Below are positions 20,385 to 32,003 of a DNA stretch of 64,000 bases, piece by piece. The notes below the pieces were generated by a model. That model had not been told where the DNA came from. It searched no databases and saw nothing but the letters and a program-made list of their open reading frames with translations. The translations under genes and the position numbers were made by a program. This DNA comes from Antilocapra americana (Eukaryota > Chordata > Mammalia > Artiodactyla > Antilocapridae): the NCBI GenBank assembly GCA_007570785.1, contig ML660204.1, positions 3,151,968-3,215,967 on the forward strand, written 5' to 3'. The stretch's first letter is position 1. Each line of letters begins with the position of its first letter.

Positions 20385-20880
20385 GGAATAAAGTCCCTAG
20401 TCCTTACCTTGTCTGTGGAAAGGCTGATGTGGTCTCTACCTGTCCACCCGTCTGACCCCTTCCTCCCCCTATCATCCTTGCTGGCTTTTCTTTAGTTACA
20501 CTGACCTGCATTAGTCCCTCCATCAGGCCTCAGGACATTTGCACATGCTGGGTCTTCTGTCTCCTCCTGTCACTGGTTTCTCCCATTTCCAAAGTCAAAG
20601 CTTTAAGTCAAAAAACCTCCCTAAACCCACCAACTAAAGAGGTTTCTGTTGGAAACTTCTACCACTGAGCCTTTCTTGCGTCACTGTTGGTAGCTCTGGA
20701 AAGCCGTTGCTATTTTGCATTTATGGTTATTTATTTCTTTTGGTTATTTATTGTTCGCCATCCTCCCTCCCTCCACTGTAAGTTGGAAGACACAAATGAG
20801 GGAAGGGAGTTGGGTCTGTTTGGCGATTGATACCTCCAGCTGTGTCTGGTATACAGTAGGCATTCAATAAATGTCTGTGC
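20385..20880 (+). repeat. L2 LINE 3' fragment
   Basis: GGAATAAAGTCCCTAGTCCT, CAGGACATTTGCACATGCTG and AGTAGGCATTCAATAAATG occur in L2 order over about 500 bp. Confidence 0.65.
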
Positions 20881-20914
20881 ATTTACTGATACCTACTGTA
20901 TTTGTTGGAGTTCA

Positions 20915-21098
20915 GGATAAGAAACCTGTAATGTGGGAGACCCAGGTTCCAACCCTGGGTCGGGAAGATCCCCTGGAGAGGGGGATGGCAGCCCACTCCA
21001 GTATTCTTGCCTGGAGAATTCCATGCACAGAGGAGGCTGGTGTGCTATGGTCCATGGGATTGCAAAGAGTCGGACACAACTGAGCAACTTTCATTTTC
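20915..21098 (+). mobile_element. Bov-tA SINE, slightly 5'-truncated
   Basis: Begins inside the tRNA head (AAGAAACCTGTAATGTGGGA) and ends CGGACACAACTGAGCAACTT. Confidence 0.9.
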
Positions 21099-21394
21099 AG
21101 GGTAAGAAATAAAAGTCATTTTATCACTTTTAAGCTGCCAGTGTTCTAACGTGCAGTTAGGAATTATGAAATTTGTAGAAGGACTAACAAAACAAGCACA
21201 AATTCTGAATCTCCATCGTTCTGGCCCATTTTGACCCCTCCTCCCACACTCTGCCCCATGAACCTTAGAGACAGCCTCCCCACAGTACCATGACTTCCTC
21301 TGCACACCCATCTCCTGCTGTCATGTCCCCTCAACACCTGGCCTGCAGGTTAAGCATCAGTCCTTCAAGGCAGACAGGCCAGAGTTGGAGTCCT

Positions 21395-21550
21395 GACTCT
21401 GTTCACTGTCTGTACAACCAATCTCAGTGGGTTTCTTTTTTTTTAATCTGTAAAATGAGATCTTTATGGGCCTGGCCCTCAGGATCTTGGAGGATTAAAT
21501 GTGATAATGCATGTAAAGTGCCTGAGCTGATGTTTGGGTGTGGAGCACAC
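21395..21550 (+). repeat. MIR SINE
   Basis: TGTAAAATGAGATC, GGAGGATTAAATGTGATAAT and CATGTAAAGTGCCTGAGC are the MIR sense signature. Confidence 0.65.
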
Positions 21551-21939
21551 CCACAGAATACGGTAAATAACTCTGTCCCCTTCTGGGCCAGGTGGGGTTC
21601 ACAACGGTGAGTGGCAGAGTTGAGGACCCTGCCTGCAAGGAGGTCGCATCCTTGCTGAGGACAAGTGAGCTAAGCTAACAAATACAACCCAGAGGCAAAG
21701 GGTGACCGGTGTGGGAGGAGGCAGCTACTTCAGCAAGGGTGGTCAGGGAAGAACGTGTCATATGAACTGAACCTGAATGATGGGGCATTCCTTCATAGAG
21801 GGAACTCTATGAAGACCTGGGGAGACTGTTCCAGGCAGAAGAACATCAAAAGCAAAGTCTGTGAAGTGGGATCAGGCTGAAAGAAATAGCAAAGAAGCTG
21901 ATGGATCCTAAAGTACCAAAAAAAGTTAGTTGTTTTTTT
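21551..21939. other. Unique sequence, possible old repeat
   Basis: AGTGAGCTAAGCTAACAAAT to GGAAGAACGTGTCATATGAA and TTCCAGGCAGAAGAAC resembles an old mammalian repeat I cannot name. No gene. Confidence 0.3.
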
Positions 21940-22272
21940 TTTAAATTAGTCATTATTTATTTATTTTAGTTTTGGGCTGCATTGGGTCTTCGTTGCTGCA
22001 CGGGCTTTTCTTTAGTTGCAGCAAGCGGGGACCACTCTCTAGTTGCGGTGCATGGGCTTCTAATTGCAGTGCCTTTTCTTGTTTCAGAACACAGGCCCTA
22101 GAACACTTGGGTTTCAGTAGTTGGGGCTTCTGGGTTCTAGAGTGTGGGGCTCAATAGTTGTGGTGTGAGAGCTTAGTTGCTCTGCAGCATGTGAGATTTT
22201 CCTAGACCAGGGCTTGAACCAGTGTCCCCTGCATTGCAAGGCAGCTTCTTAACCACTGGGCCACCAGCAGAA
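21940..22272 (-). mobile_element. CHR-type tRNA-Glu SINE, full-length
   Basis: About 330 bp antisense: GGCTGCATTGGGTCTTCGTT, GTTGCAGCAAGCGGGG, CCAGGGCTTGAACCAGTGTC, ending GGGCCACCAGC. It follows a poly(T) that is the complement of its A-rich tail. Confidence 0.85.
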
Positions 22273-22461
22273 GTTTGAAAAAGGCTAGCTGTTAACAATC
22301 ATTCTTATTATTAAGATAAAAGCAGAGCAGAAGTATTTATTTTCTCTCATTTTACCCCCTTGCTTCTCTGATCCTTACAGGTTCCTCATATCCACTGAGA
22401 TTTATGGGTGATCTTACTTAAACGTGCTTCGTAAGAAGTCTCATTTCATAAGTGATGCTCT

Positions 22462-22975
22462 GTATTAGGTACCTATTGCTGTGCAGCAAAGTATCCCCAA
22501 GCTAGGTGTCTTTAGGTCACAATAAATACATATGATCTCATGTAGTTTTTCTGGGTCAAGGATTTGGTAGCATCTCAGCGAGGTGGCTCTGGCTCAGAGT
22601 TTCTCTCAGGGCTGTGATCAAGATGTCAGTCCAGGCTGCAGTCATCTGAGGGTTTGGTTAGGGCTGATGGATCTTTTTCTAAGTGGCACACTCACATGGC
22701 TGCCAAGTTGGTGCTGGCTGTTGGCAGAACGCCTCAGTTCTTCCCCAGGTGGGAGTCTCCACAGAGATGCTTGGGTGTCCTCACAACATGGCGGCTGGTT
22801 TCTCCCAGAGCGAGTGATTTGAGAACAAGGGGGACACCCTGGTGCCTTTTATGTACTCATCTCAGAGTTCCCAAGCTTCCATGTATCTACAGTCACACGG
22901 GCCAGCTCAGTGTGAGGGGATGACACAAAGATGAGAGGCAAGGACCATGGGAGCCATCCTGGAGGCACCGCCCCA
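22462..22975. repeat. Old mammalian interspersed repeat, family unsure
   Basis: ACCTATTGCTGTGCAGCAAA, AGATGTCAGTCCAGGCTGCA, CAAGTTGGTGCTGGCTGTTG and GTGTCCTCACAACATGG appear in the exact order of a common MER/MLT-class mammalian repeat. I recognise the consensus but am not sure of its name. Two overlapping sense frames over it are not genes. Confidence 0.6.
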
Positions 22976-23475
22976 TCAGATAGATGCACTGAGTTCCTTT
23001 GCTCCCTGCTTGGGTCAGAATAACTCTGCTCAGTGAAATCCAGGGCATGGTCCCCAGTCAAGAAGGTTGTGGCTTGTCTTTTGGTCTTGATCATTTTTAC
23101 CTTAATCGCTGCACACATTTTATTTTTCCCTTGCATGGCGAGAGCCCTCTTATTTCACCTTCTGTCATAGACGGCCTGAGAGACCAACCCAAGCTGATTT
23201 AGTCCCTGAGACAAAGAGGTAGAAATTTATAGTTGAAGTGGGAAGCAAAAGCAATGAACTTGTCTGGCAAAAGGCTATAAAATAATTCTACTACCAGACA
23301 TAGAATCTGCCATGGGAAACAGATGGGAATATTATGTAAATATAATGAATGCCAAGAAGGCTCAGGAAAGACAACTTGTAGCTATTTAAGTGGTTTCCTA
23401 AAACATTTTTTGTTTTAAATTGAGGCTGTACAGAATGCCAAAATGAGGGATGGGAGCGTGAGTTAGTCCCATCTG
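22976..23475. other. Unique sequence
   Basis: No supported feature. Confidence 0.4.
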
Positions 23476-23548
23476 CATGTGTGAGTGTGTGTGCATATGC
23501 ACGTGTGTGTGTGTGCATGTGCTTGCGTATGTGTGTGCTTGCGCATGT
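23476..23548. repeat. Imperfect TG-rich microsatellite at a SINE tail
   Basis: TGTGTG, TGCATG and TGCGTATG words run into the tail of the next antisense Bov-tA without a gap. Confidence 0.88.
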
Positions 23549-23761
23549 GTGCTCAGTTGCTCAATCATGTCTGACTCTGTAACTCCATGGACTGTAGCCC
23601 GCCAGGCTCCTCTGTCCAAGGGATTTCCCAGGCAAGAATACTGGAGTGGGTTGCCATGGCCTCCTCCAGGGGAGTCTTCCTGATCCGGAGATTGAGCCCG
23701 TGACTCCCACATCTCCTGCACTGGCAGGTGGATTCTTTACCACTCAGCCACCTGGGAAGCC
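23549..23761 (-). mobile_element. Bov-tA SINE, full-length
   Basis: Complement from GCTCAGTTGCTCAATCATG to CAGCCACCTGGGAAGCCTGA. Confidence 0.93.
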
Positions 23762-24140
23762 TGATCTGCAGGTAAAGACATAGACAAAACCAAGGGGTGA
23801 TCGCTGGAGTCATATTTGGGGATCAGGCAATAGCTTCCCAGCTGATGGGTATGGAAGGCCATCCCTGGAGCTTGGAGAACTTGGAGTCCCCTGACCCGAC
23901 GCTTCTTTGTGATATGAGTTTCTGCACGTGAACTTGACCCAGTTCAGTTGATGTCCTGATCATCATTGTTTCATCACCTTTGTAGCGGCCTGCAGAGGAG
24001 AAGTTGTTTGGAGTTTAGGCCTGAAGATAAAGGAAGTAAACAGCAGCATATAAATTAAAGAAATTTTACTATTGGCAAACATGCTGAGGGGAATGAAGAC
24101 GGATCAACTGCAGTGTAGAAGACAATGTCTCTGAGTGTAT
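23762..24140. other. Unique sequence
   Basis: Nothing recognised. Confidence 0.4.
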
Positions 24141-24372
24141 CTTTTTTTTTTAAAAAAATTATTCATTTGGCTGCATTGGGTCTTAGTTGGGCACTCAGGA
24201 CACTCACTGCGTCTTGCAGGATCTTCCCTTGCAGCGCACAGACTCAGAAGTTGTGGCTCTGGGGCTGAGTTGCTCCTTGGCATGTGGCTTCTTAGTTCTC
24301 CCACCAAGGATCAAATCTGCATCCCTGCATTGTAAGGCAGACTCTTAATCGCTGGACCATCAGGGAAGTCCC
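24141..24372 (-). mobile_element. CHR-type tRNA-Glu SINE with target duplication
   Basis: Poly(T) start, TTTGGCTGCATTGGGTCTTA, then AGGATCAAATCTGCATCCCT and CATCAGGGAAGTCCCC. TGAGTGTATC (24,132-24,141) and TGAATGTATC (24,375-24,384) flank it as a 9/10 target duplication. Confidence 0.85.
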
Positions 24373-24959
24373 CATGAATGTATCATATTTGTTCTGCACA
24401 ATGATAAGAAGAAGGAGACACATTAATTTGAGGAATATGTGCAGTAAGAAGTGATAAAGATGAAATAGGAGCTAAACTTAGAATATTTAACATTGTTAAC
24501 CTCTCTTAAGAGGTAACTCTCCATCTGACTTTGAAAGAGGAGGTGAGGGGTGGTCAGAGTTTTAGAAGAGGACCTTGACTGAGGCCAGAAATGGGGAATG
24601 GGGAGGCCTCCCAAGGAACTGTTGTTTAAGCAAAACACAAAGAATGAGCAGCGTTCACAGGGGAGGGGGACAAGGCTTATTCTCCCCTCTGTAGGGTGGA
24701 GGAAACAGACGTAGAACCCACTCCCAGTTCTGCCCTTGAGGTGTGATTCCAGTCTTCCCTGGATGACCGTACTCCCCCGTCACGTCAGATTCACTTACTA
24801 ACTGTGCATGTATGTCAGGAAACAAATTCAAGTTATAAGTGATACTGTGGCATGTCCAGTACCTGGCACATAATCTTATGATTATGCACATAGTCTGGAC
24901 AACAACAACAACATTCATATAAACACCCAGCATCAGAGCCCTAGCTCTGCCAAGCACCA
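24373..24959. other. Unique sequence
   Basis: No repeat or gene identified. A short CAACAACAACAAC run lies at about 24,898. Confidence 0.4.
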
Positions 24960-25110
24960 GAATTCAGTGCCTCACCTGGACTGGCTCATTTCCTCCTCTC
25001 CATGTGGTATCACTTTCCCATTTTACAGATGAGGAAACTGAGGCCCAGAAAGGCTAAGTAACTGACCTGAAGTTGCATCAGCAGCATGTGGAAGAGCCGA
25101 GGCAGCTAGT
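24960..25110 (-). repeat. MIR SINE
   Basis: CCCATTTTACAGATGAGGAA and ACTGAGGCCCAGAAAGGCTA are an almost perfect antisense MIR core. Confidence 0.75.
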
Positions 25111-25369
25111 TTGAGAAGTGGGTTTGATGGTACGGATACACAGCTCCTGCCCCATGTCAGTCCATCTCTCTGCTGGGTCATGCCAAGGCCTTACCTAGCA
25201 TGGCTGCCCAAATAAAACTCCTCTAAAGGGGCAACTGCAGCTGTTTGGTGGGTGCACCAGTCAACATCTCTGGTGTATATTGGGTGTTGTGTGTTTCTGT
25301 CTCTGCAGATCTCTGTAGATGCCTAATGAATGCTCTTCCTTGGATTCAGGAATCGTGCCGTTCAGATGC

Positions 25370-25846
25370 CCTTGAACTTAGGCCTGACAGCGCTCTACGT
25401 GCAAGGCTATTCACAGCAGCGTGACTTTGGATAGCAAGGCTGTGGGAACAGCACAAACGTCCTTCCTTGCACTTAAATGAGGTCACGCCAACGATGGACA
25501 CCTGCATGCTATGATGCGGTGCTGGACTGCTCCGAAAAGAGCAGAGATGGTCTCTCTGTACTGATTCAGAAAGTCTGATGAGACAGTGAAGTAGCAAAGC
25601 AAGATGCACAGCAGTGTTCATGATGCCCAGTCTGTCGTGCCCGGGAAAACAGAAGACAAATGTGCCGGTTCGTCAGGAACATACGCAGTCTCCAGATGGT
25701 CACCCAAGAACTCAGTAACAGGCGTTTGTTTGTCTCTGGGGAAAGGAGCAGAGAAATTGGTGGTTCGGGGTGGGAGAGAGGCTTCCATTTCTCTGTACAA
25801 CCTTTTGCATCGCATTTGAGATTTTACTGTGTGTGTCTATACTATT
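25370..25846 (+). repeat. L1M 3' end (old LINE-1)
   Basis: GGCTATTCACAGCAGCGTGA, TGTACTGATTCAGAAAGTC, AAGCAAGATGCACAGCAG, then TTCTCTGTACAACCTTTTGC occur in the order of an L1M 3' end. It keeps more CpG than expected for its age. Confidence 0.7.
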
Positions 25847-26015
25847 GACTTCCCTGGTGGCTCAGTGGTAAAGAATTTGCCGGCCAATGCAGAGTCAGGA
25901 AGATCCCCTGGAGGAAGAAATGGCAACTTGCTCCCGTATTCTTGCCTGAGATATCTGAGGGATAAAGATGGGGTTGCAAAGAGTCGGACACAGCAACTGA
26001 ACAACAACACAACAG
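25847..26015 (+). mobile_element. Bov-tA SINE with internal deletion
   Basis: Head GACTTCCCTGGTGGCTCAGT is followed by a deletion that removes the B-box region, then the Bov-A body and the tail GTCGGACACAGCAACTGAAC with an ACAACAACACAAC run. Confidence 0.9.
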
Positions 26016-26964
26016 CATGTATACAGTTAAAGGACATATATATCAAGAAAAGATTAAACAGAAACAGCTCAGGGTCTTTGAGAGATGCTTCTTTAAACAC
26101 TTGGGGGGAAATATTCCTTCTCAGAGCATGATGTGAGCACCGGTGTGGGGTTCACCATTCCCCATTTCTGGAGGGACACCTGCCTCCATTCAAATCAAGT
26201 GTCTGGTTTCACTCCAAAGCCCCTTCTGAAGGCAGCCCGGCCTACATTCAGATGGCACATGGGTCCTGTCCTCAGAGGCTGCCAGCCCTGCCAGTGCTGT
26301 TTCGCGGAGCCCCTCCATGAGCCCAAGGTGCCTCTGGGGAGGGTCAGCGTTCACTGTAATTATGGTTCCCGACACAGTTGTGTCCGCAGTCATTAGAGAG
26401 CATCCCTGCCAGCTGCCGCCCTTCTAGCCAAGCATGGTCCATGCAGAGGGTGAGCAGGGCCTGGTCACCTGGCATGACACCCTGATTTGGAATGATCTCT
26501 AACATTCCCCGTGGCCTGCTTTGGGCTGCCAGCTTGAGTCCTTTGCAGTCGACCCTCCCCCTCACCAGTTTTCCTGCTCTCCTGGGAGATGTTTGGATAA
26601 ATGTGCAAAAAACATCACTTCCAGGAAAGACGAGGCCCCGACAGGTGTGTCCAGAGGGGACCCTGTTCTCATGGGGACACAGAGTGGGACAGAGATCTCC
26701 TGTCCTCCAGGAATTTGCTTACTATTGAGACACCAGACCACTGGCCCTTCCCTGCCTCACTGAGCTCTGTGTTACTTGGCCCAGTTCTTCCTGATTTATT
26801 TGTTTCAACAACAAGCATTTATTCTCACATTGACAAATCTGAAGATCAGCTCTGCTTCAGCTGATTCAGGCAAAACTGGGCTGGGGAGCTCTGCTTCAGC
26901 CTGCTGACAGCGAGGTTTGGCCAGAATGTGGTTGGATCAGGTCTGCTGAACGTGTTTTGTTGTT
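26016..26964. other. Unique sequence, GC-rich centre
   Basis: No gene found. The segment 26,340-26,405 juxtaposes CTGTAATTATGG and CAGTCATTAGAGAG (homeodomain-type cores) with retained CpGs and may be a small conserved noncoding element. Frames of 60-90 codons on both strands have no recognised domain. Confidence 0.3.
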
Positions 26965-26969
26965 TCTGT

Positions 26970-27148
26970 TGTTGTATTTTAATTTTATTTTTAATGGGAG
27001 GATAATTACTTTACAATACTGTGATGGTTTCTGCCATACATCAACATGAATCAGCCATAGGTATACATATGTCCCCTCCCTTCTACCTCCCACCCCATGC
27101 CACCCCTCTAGGTTGTCACAGAGCACCGGCTTTGGGTTCCCGGCATCA
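26970..27148 (-). mobile_element. Ruminant L1 3' end, antisense
   Basis: TTAATGGGAGGATAATTACT, TTTACAATACTGTGATGG and TTTCTGCCATACATCAACAT are the complement of the 3' UTR typical of young bovine-type L1. Confidence 0.8.
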
Positions 27149-27174
27149 TACAGCATATTCCCACTGGCTATCTA

Positions 27175-27408
27175 CTTTGGCCACCTGAGTGAAGAGCCGA
27201 CTCAATGAGAAAGGCCCTGATGCTGGAAAAGATTGAGGGCAGGAGAAGAGGGTGACAGAGGATGAGATGGTTGGATGGCATCATCAACTCACTGGACCTG
27301 AGTTTGAGCAAACTCTGGGAGATACTCTATGAAGGACAGGGAAGCCTGTTGTGCTGCAGTCCATGGGGTTGAAAAGTCAGACAGGACTGAGCCACTAAAT
27401 AACAATCT
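27175..27408 (+). mobile_element. BovB LINE 3' fragment
   Basis: Sense BovB terminus: GGCCCTGATGCTGGAAAAGA, GAGATGGTTGGATGGCATCA, GCAGTCCATGGGG, tail GACAGGACTGAGCCACTAAA. Its 5' end joins the preceding L1 fragment, so one element landed in or next to the other. Confidence 0.9.
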
Positions 27409-27897
27409 ATTTTACATATGATAGTGTATCTATTTCACTGCTACTCTCTCAAGTCTATCTTTCAAGACCTCTGGTAATTCCAGAGGTCAGGCAGTGGGCT
27501 GAGAGCTTTACATACATTCCACCCATGTATCTATGAACTAATCATAAGAAGTAGGTTACATAGAATCAACGTTTGCCATGTGCAAACCAACACTCAAAGA
27601 AAGTGGAAAACTTGACCAAAGTCTCACAGATGACGGCTGAATCAGGAACAGAGTCAGGGTTTAAATTTTGGCCTCTTGGGCTACCCTCCCCCCCTCCCCC
27701 AAATCCTACACTCACAGGAGACATTGTGCATGGGTCCACAGATGCTTCCCTCTCAGCTCAGATGCAGCCTCAAATCTCAGTGGAAGGTTATAGGCAGCCA
27801 TTACCAATCAAAAGATCATAAGCTCTCTAAGGCAGGGACCCAGTCTGGTTTTCAGCTATGCTGGGTCCCAGCAGCTACCCCAGTGTGTGATACTTGA
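27409..27897. other. Unique sequence with MIR-like scraps
   Basis: CATGTGCAAACCAACACTCA to TCAGGGTTTAAATTTTG may be a decayed MIR. No gene. Confidence 0.3.
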
Positions 27898-27898
27898 T

Positions 27899-28262
27899 TG
27901 TTGTTGCTGTTATTCAGTCACTAAGTCGTGTCCACCTCTTGGCGACCTCATGAACTGTAGTACGCCAGGTTCCCTGTCCTTCACCAACTCCCGGAGTTTG
28001 ATCAAACTCATGTCCATTGAGTCAGTGATGCCATCCAACCATCTCATCCTCTGTGGCCCCCTTCTCCTTCTGCCCTCACTCTTTCCCAGCATCAGGGTCT
28101 TTCCCAATGAGTCAGCTCTTTGCATCAGGTGGCTGAAATATTGGAGCTTAACCATCAGTCCTTCCAATGATTATTTGGGTCGATTTCCTTTAGAATTGAC
28201 TAGTTTGATGTTTTTGCAATCCAAGGGACTCTCAAGAATATTGTCCAGCACCACAATTCTTA
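27899..28262 (-). mobile_element. BovB LINE 3' fragment
   Basis: Complement of about 360 bp of the BovB 3' end, from TGTTGTTGCTGTTATTCAGT to TTGTCCAGCACCACAATTC. The 228-codon sense frame that starts here is antisense to BovB and has no biological meaning. Confidence 0.92.
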
Positions 28263-29053
28263 TTATACAATTGGTACTTTGTAGAAGCTCAATAAATAAT
28301 TATGTAAGGGATGGAGAGAGGGAAAAAGGAGAGGAAGAAAGGTCCTGTGAAGAGTTAGCTGCCTACCAGTTAACCTTCCTGCTCTATGACGTAGGTTATT
28401 ACTGTCACGCACCACCCAACCTGCTTCACAACCAACCGGGGGATGAACTCAGCAATCAGGTGATGAACTCTCCCCAGGGAAATGGGAGCAGAAGCAAGAA
28501 GGGCTGCTTTGGGGCGAGGCTTCTGAGAAGGGTAGCTCCTCCTGGGTTCTCCGCTGGTGCAGCAGCGTCCTAGTGGATTTCATGGCCACAAGGCGGAGCT
28601 GGGGCCTGAAGTCATAGAGTGACTGGCCATTTGGAATATCTACCGTGACTGTTATCTGGGTAAGAAATAAACTGTTCCTGCATCTAAGCCATCATGCACC
28701 AGGGGTGGGTCTGTGCATGGCAACAGGTTGTTCTGCCCTAACCAATCCATCACAGAAGGGAACAATCTGCTTTCCTGTGACCCAGATAGCAACCCTGGCC
28801 TCTGTGCCAATGAGCCAATGTCTGCGGGTTCCCTGACCCCTCTTCCTGTCCGAGCAGAACCAGATGGGTTACACTGGGCAGGCTGGAGCACAGCTGGGTG
28901 TACAGATTCCTGGAGGGGCTGTCGGGGGACACAGGCCACTGTGGGACCCCCAGTTGCTTCTGGAAACCTCAGGCCCCTTCAGCATGTAATGGGTTCCTGT
29001 TTACCCTTTTTCCCTTTGGGAATTCGCTGTTCGTTAAGGCGTGAGAGTCCCTC
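28263..29053. other. Unique sequence
   Basis: No repeat confidently identified. Overlapping 60-126-codon frames at 28,645-29,093 on both strands lack domains and end in the next L1 fragment. Confidence 0.4.
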
Positions 29054-29280
29054 TTTATTTTTTTTTAACTTTTTATTTTGTACTGGCATGTAACCAATTA
29101 ACAATGTTGTGATGGTTTCAGGTGAACAGTGAAGGGACTCAGCCATACATATACATGTACCCATTCTTCCCCAAACTCCCCTCCCATCCAGGCTGCCCCA
29201 TAACACTGAGCAGAGTTACCTGTGCTCTACTGTAGGTCCTTGTTTGTTATCCATTTTAAATATAGCAATGTGGCTATTGT
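29054..29280 (-). mobile_element. Ruminant L1 3' fragment, antisense
   Basis: CAATTAACAATGTTGTGATG, CAGCCATACATATACATGTA and TAGGTCCTTGTTTGTTATCC are complementary to the bovine-type L1 3' region. Confidence 0.75.
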
Positions 29281-30134
29281 GTGAAAACTGTATCAGTATT
29301 AATTATGTTGATTTGGTTCATAGTGCTTTTCAGGTCTACTATATCCTACTTTTCTGTCTGTTCATTCTATTAATTTTTGAGAGTTTGATATTGAGACGTC
29401 AACTAAAAATCTTAATTTATCTAGTTAAAAAATAATTGTAATATATAGTGGAACTATATGCAATTTTGTTCTGTCTTTTCCAAGTCTTTTGTAAATGTGT
29501 TACCGTACTTCCATAGTTTAAAAAATAAAAAAGAAAGAAGGAAAATAGAGCAGTGTGTACATGTCCATTTCAAAATCTCTAACTATCTCTTACCCCTATT
29601 CCTTCCCCCACCCCTGGCAATCACAAGTTTGTTCTCTAAGTCTGTGAGTGAAAGTCCCTTTTTAAAGACAGAGAAATATGAGGAACTATTTCAGGTCAGG
29701 TTCTCTAGAAACAGAGCAAGTGGTTTATGGAGGAGCAAGTGCTTCCAGAAGAAAAGCCGGTAAAAGAGAGACAGGCAGGACAGGAACAGGGACAGATAAA
29801 GCAAAGCTGGGGTTCAGCTTCAGCCGGACCCCCGGGGAGCTCTGGAGTATAAGGAGCATCAGCCTTCTGGACCTGAGGCAAGGCAGCCCGGCTTTTGTTG
29901 CCCCATCAGTCACTCACTGGTCCTCAGTGGGAGTCAGGGGGTAGGGAGGGGGTGGGGGATGTCTATTCCTGGGCCTCTCTAGGCAAGGCAGCCCCCATCA
30001 GCCAGGATCATTCTCCAAGAGCATTGCTTATGGAGCCAGCAGTCACAGGACTCACAGCTGGGCTTCTGGGCAGGGAGCTAAGACCCCAGGAGGGCAAAGA
30101 GAATTCAGGATGTGGTGGTGGGCAGTAGCCAGGC
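29281..30134. other. Unique sequence
   Basis: AT-rich to 29,640, then GC-richer. No supported gene or repeat. Confidence 0.4.
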
Positions 30135-30217
30135 ACCAGCACACTCTCTCATGTGACCCCCACAACAACCCCAAGGGGTAGGCTCTTTCATTGCTACTGT
30201 TCCATTTTACAGATGGG
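30135..30217 (-). repeat. MIR SINE fragment
   Basis: ACAACAACCCCAAGGGGTAG and CCATTTTACAGATGGG mark antisense MIR, cut off by the following SINE. Confidence 0.6.
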
Positions 30218-30345
30218 TGGAGAAAGAAATGGCAACCCACTCCAGTATTCCTGCCTGGGAAATCTCATGGATGGAAGAGCCTGGTGGGCCACAGTCCATG
30301 GGGTCTCAAAGAGCTGAACACGACTGAAGCGACTAAGCACGCACA
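30218..30345 (+). mobile_element. Bov-tA SINE, 5'-truncated
   Basis: Bov-A part only: GGAGAAAGAAATGGCAACCC to GACTGAAGCGACTAAGCACG. It was inserted into the MIR at its ACAGATGGG position. Confidence 0.9.
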
Positions 30346-30914
30346 GATGTATTCATGCACGCACACACGGAAGCTTATAGAAAGACTAGGACCCAGATAT
30401 CGGACATGGCAGAGCAGGAGGCCCAGTGCCACTGCTGTATAATCCTGCTCCCCTCGAGGCAGGAGGGGTTCGATGGTGGGCAAAGTGACATCTCTCAGCA
30501 CCTTGACATTTCCACCGGAGTCTGCCTGGCCTTTGTCTCCAGGGCTGGCACCGGCCAGGAAGGCAGCTGGCAGGGCAGCTGGTCTGGCCAGGGACCCCAC
30601 CCAGGGGTTGCAGACAGGGCGGGGCCAGCAGTTCTTGGGCTGGGAGCCTCCGCGTGCTGCCCTGCAGGTGGTGCAGTCACCGCTCTGACTCAGAGATTGC
30701 CGGCCTCCTGGTTTGCTGATTTTGCAAAATAAGCAGTCCTGGGCTGCTGCCCGCATGCCTTTGTGATGCCTGGCTTTCCTGGGAGTGGAGGAGAAAGAGA
30801 GAGTGCTTAAATCAGTGCGAGAAATGCACTGACCAAACAGGTCCTGCCCTCCCCCAGCCAATTCCCTGCCACAGCCTGGTACAGAGAGAAGACACCTGGG
30901 GACCAGCAGCCTGC
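30346..30914. other. GC-rich unique sequence
   Basis: A 198-codon antisense frame (30,265-30,861) and a 125-codon sense frame cover the same GC-rich DNA, and the antisense frame begins in SINE sequence. No domain is recognisable, so I do not call a gene. Confidence 0.4.
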
Positions 30915-31110
30915 AGACTCAAGCTCGGCTGCCTGGGCTCGGATCCCAGTCCATTACTACCAGCAAGATGGCCTGGGACAAACCACTCACCCTCCCTTCG
31001 TCTGTGGATAAAACAGGCTCATCCTTGTAGAGGTTTTGTAAGAATTAATTGCGCTAATGCATGGAAAGTGCCTAGTATGTATCAAGACCTCAGTTAATTT
31101 CTACAGTTGT
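30915..31110 (+). repeat. MIR SINE
   Basis: GGGCTCGGATCCCAGTCC, GGGACAAACCACTCACCCTC, TAAGAATTAATTGCGCTAAT and GGAAAGTGCCTAGTATG form a nearly complete sense MIR. Confidence 0.75.
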
Positions 31111-31554
31111 GAGACTATGGATGCTCAACCCCAGCTTTCCATTGCTCGTAAGCCAAAGACCAGGGTCTACCCTGAACTATAAAGATGGAAAACATACCCC
31201 ATTTTCCTTCGGCACTTCCAGGTAACTAACTGTTGCTTATATTGGTCCAGCATCTATCGTCATTGCCAGAAGCCAGAAGTCCACACCGTTTGGTTTCCCA
31301 CTCTACCAATGCTCCGTGAAGCTCAGAGAGTAGTTTGCCCACCGCTCCCTAGTGACAATTCACTGGAGCTTGCAAGTGGGCTTAGAATCTGACTCCAGTT
31401 CCCTGCTTCTTCTCCATCCCCTCACATTTATTTTTTCACACTAGGAATACGTTCCGGCTGCCAGTGTTGCACCAGGCCCTATGCTGGTTCTGGTGTCACA
31501 GCCATGAATGACATGGACAAAGTCCCTGTGCTCAAAGGCTCACATTCTACGCAT
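31111..31554. other. Unique sequence with MIR-like scraps
   Basis: A decayed antisense MIR may cover 31,230-31,400. No gene. Confidence 0.3.
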
Positions 31555-31774
31555 GTGTGTGCTAAGTCGCTTCAGTGGTGTCTGAGTCTTTGCTAACCCT
31601 TGGACTGTAGCTCACCAGGCTCCTCTGTCCATAGATTCTCCAGGCAAGAATACTGGAGTGGGTTGCCTTGCCCTTCTCCTGGGGAACTTCCAGACCTAGG
31701 AATTGAACCTGCGTCTCTTATGTCTCCTGCATTGGCAGGTGGGTTCTTTTTCACTAGGGCCAACTGGAAAGCTC
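31555..31774 (-). mobile_element. Bov-tA SINE, full-length
   Basis: Complement from TGTGTGCTAAGTCGCTTCAG to GGGCCAACTGGAAAGCTC, with a short TG tail. Confidence 0.92.
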
Positions 31775-31799
31775 TTATATTCTAAGCTTTAAATTCAAT

Positions 31800-32003
31800 A
31801 TCAGCCAGCCCAGGTTTGATGCTTGATACAGGGTGCTCAGTGCTGGTGCACTGGGATGACCCAGAGAGATGGAATTGGGAGGGAGGTGGGAGGGGGGTTC
31901 TGGAAGAGGAACACATGTATGCCCATGGCGGATTCATGTCAATGTATGGCAAAACCAACATGATAATGTAAAGAAAATAATAATAATAATAATTTAAAAA
32001 ATT
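31800..32003 (+). mobile_element. Ruminant L1 3' end
   Basis: GGGATGACCCAGAGAGATGG, GGAACACATGTATGCCC, GGCGGATTCATGTCAATGTA and AATAATAATAATAATTTAAA give the characteristic 3' UTR and tail of young bovine-type L1. Confidence 0.85.

Noticed and set aside
27887..28573. 228-codon frame, among the longest in the window
   Set aside because: Most of it is antisense to a BovB 3' fragment, and the rest has no domain or splice support.
30265..30861. 198-codon antisense frame in GC-rich DNA
   Set aside because: It starts in SINE-derived sequence and overlaps a different long frame on the opposite strand. Long frames are expected in GC-rich DNA, and no domain is visible.
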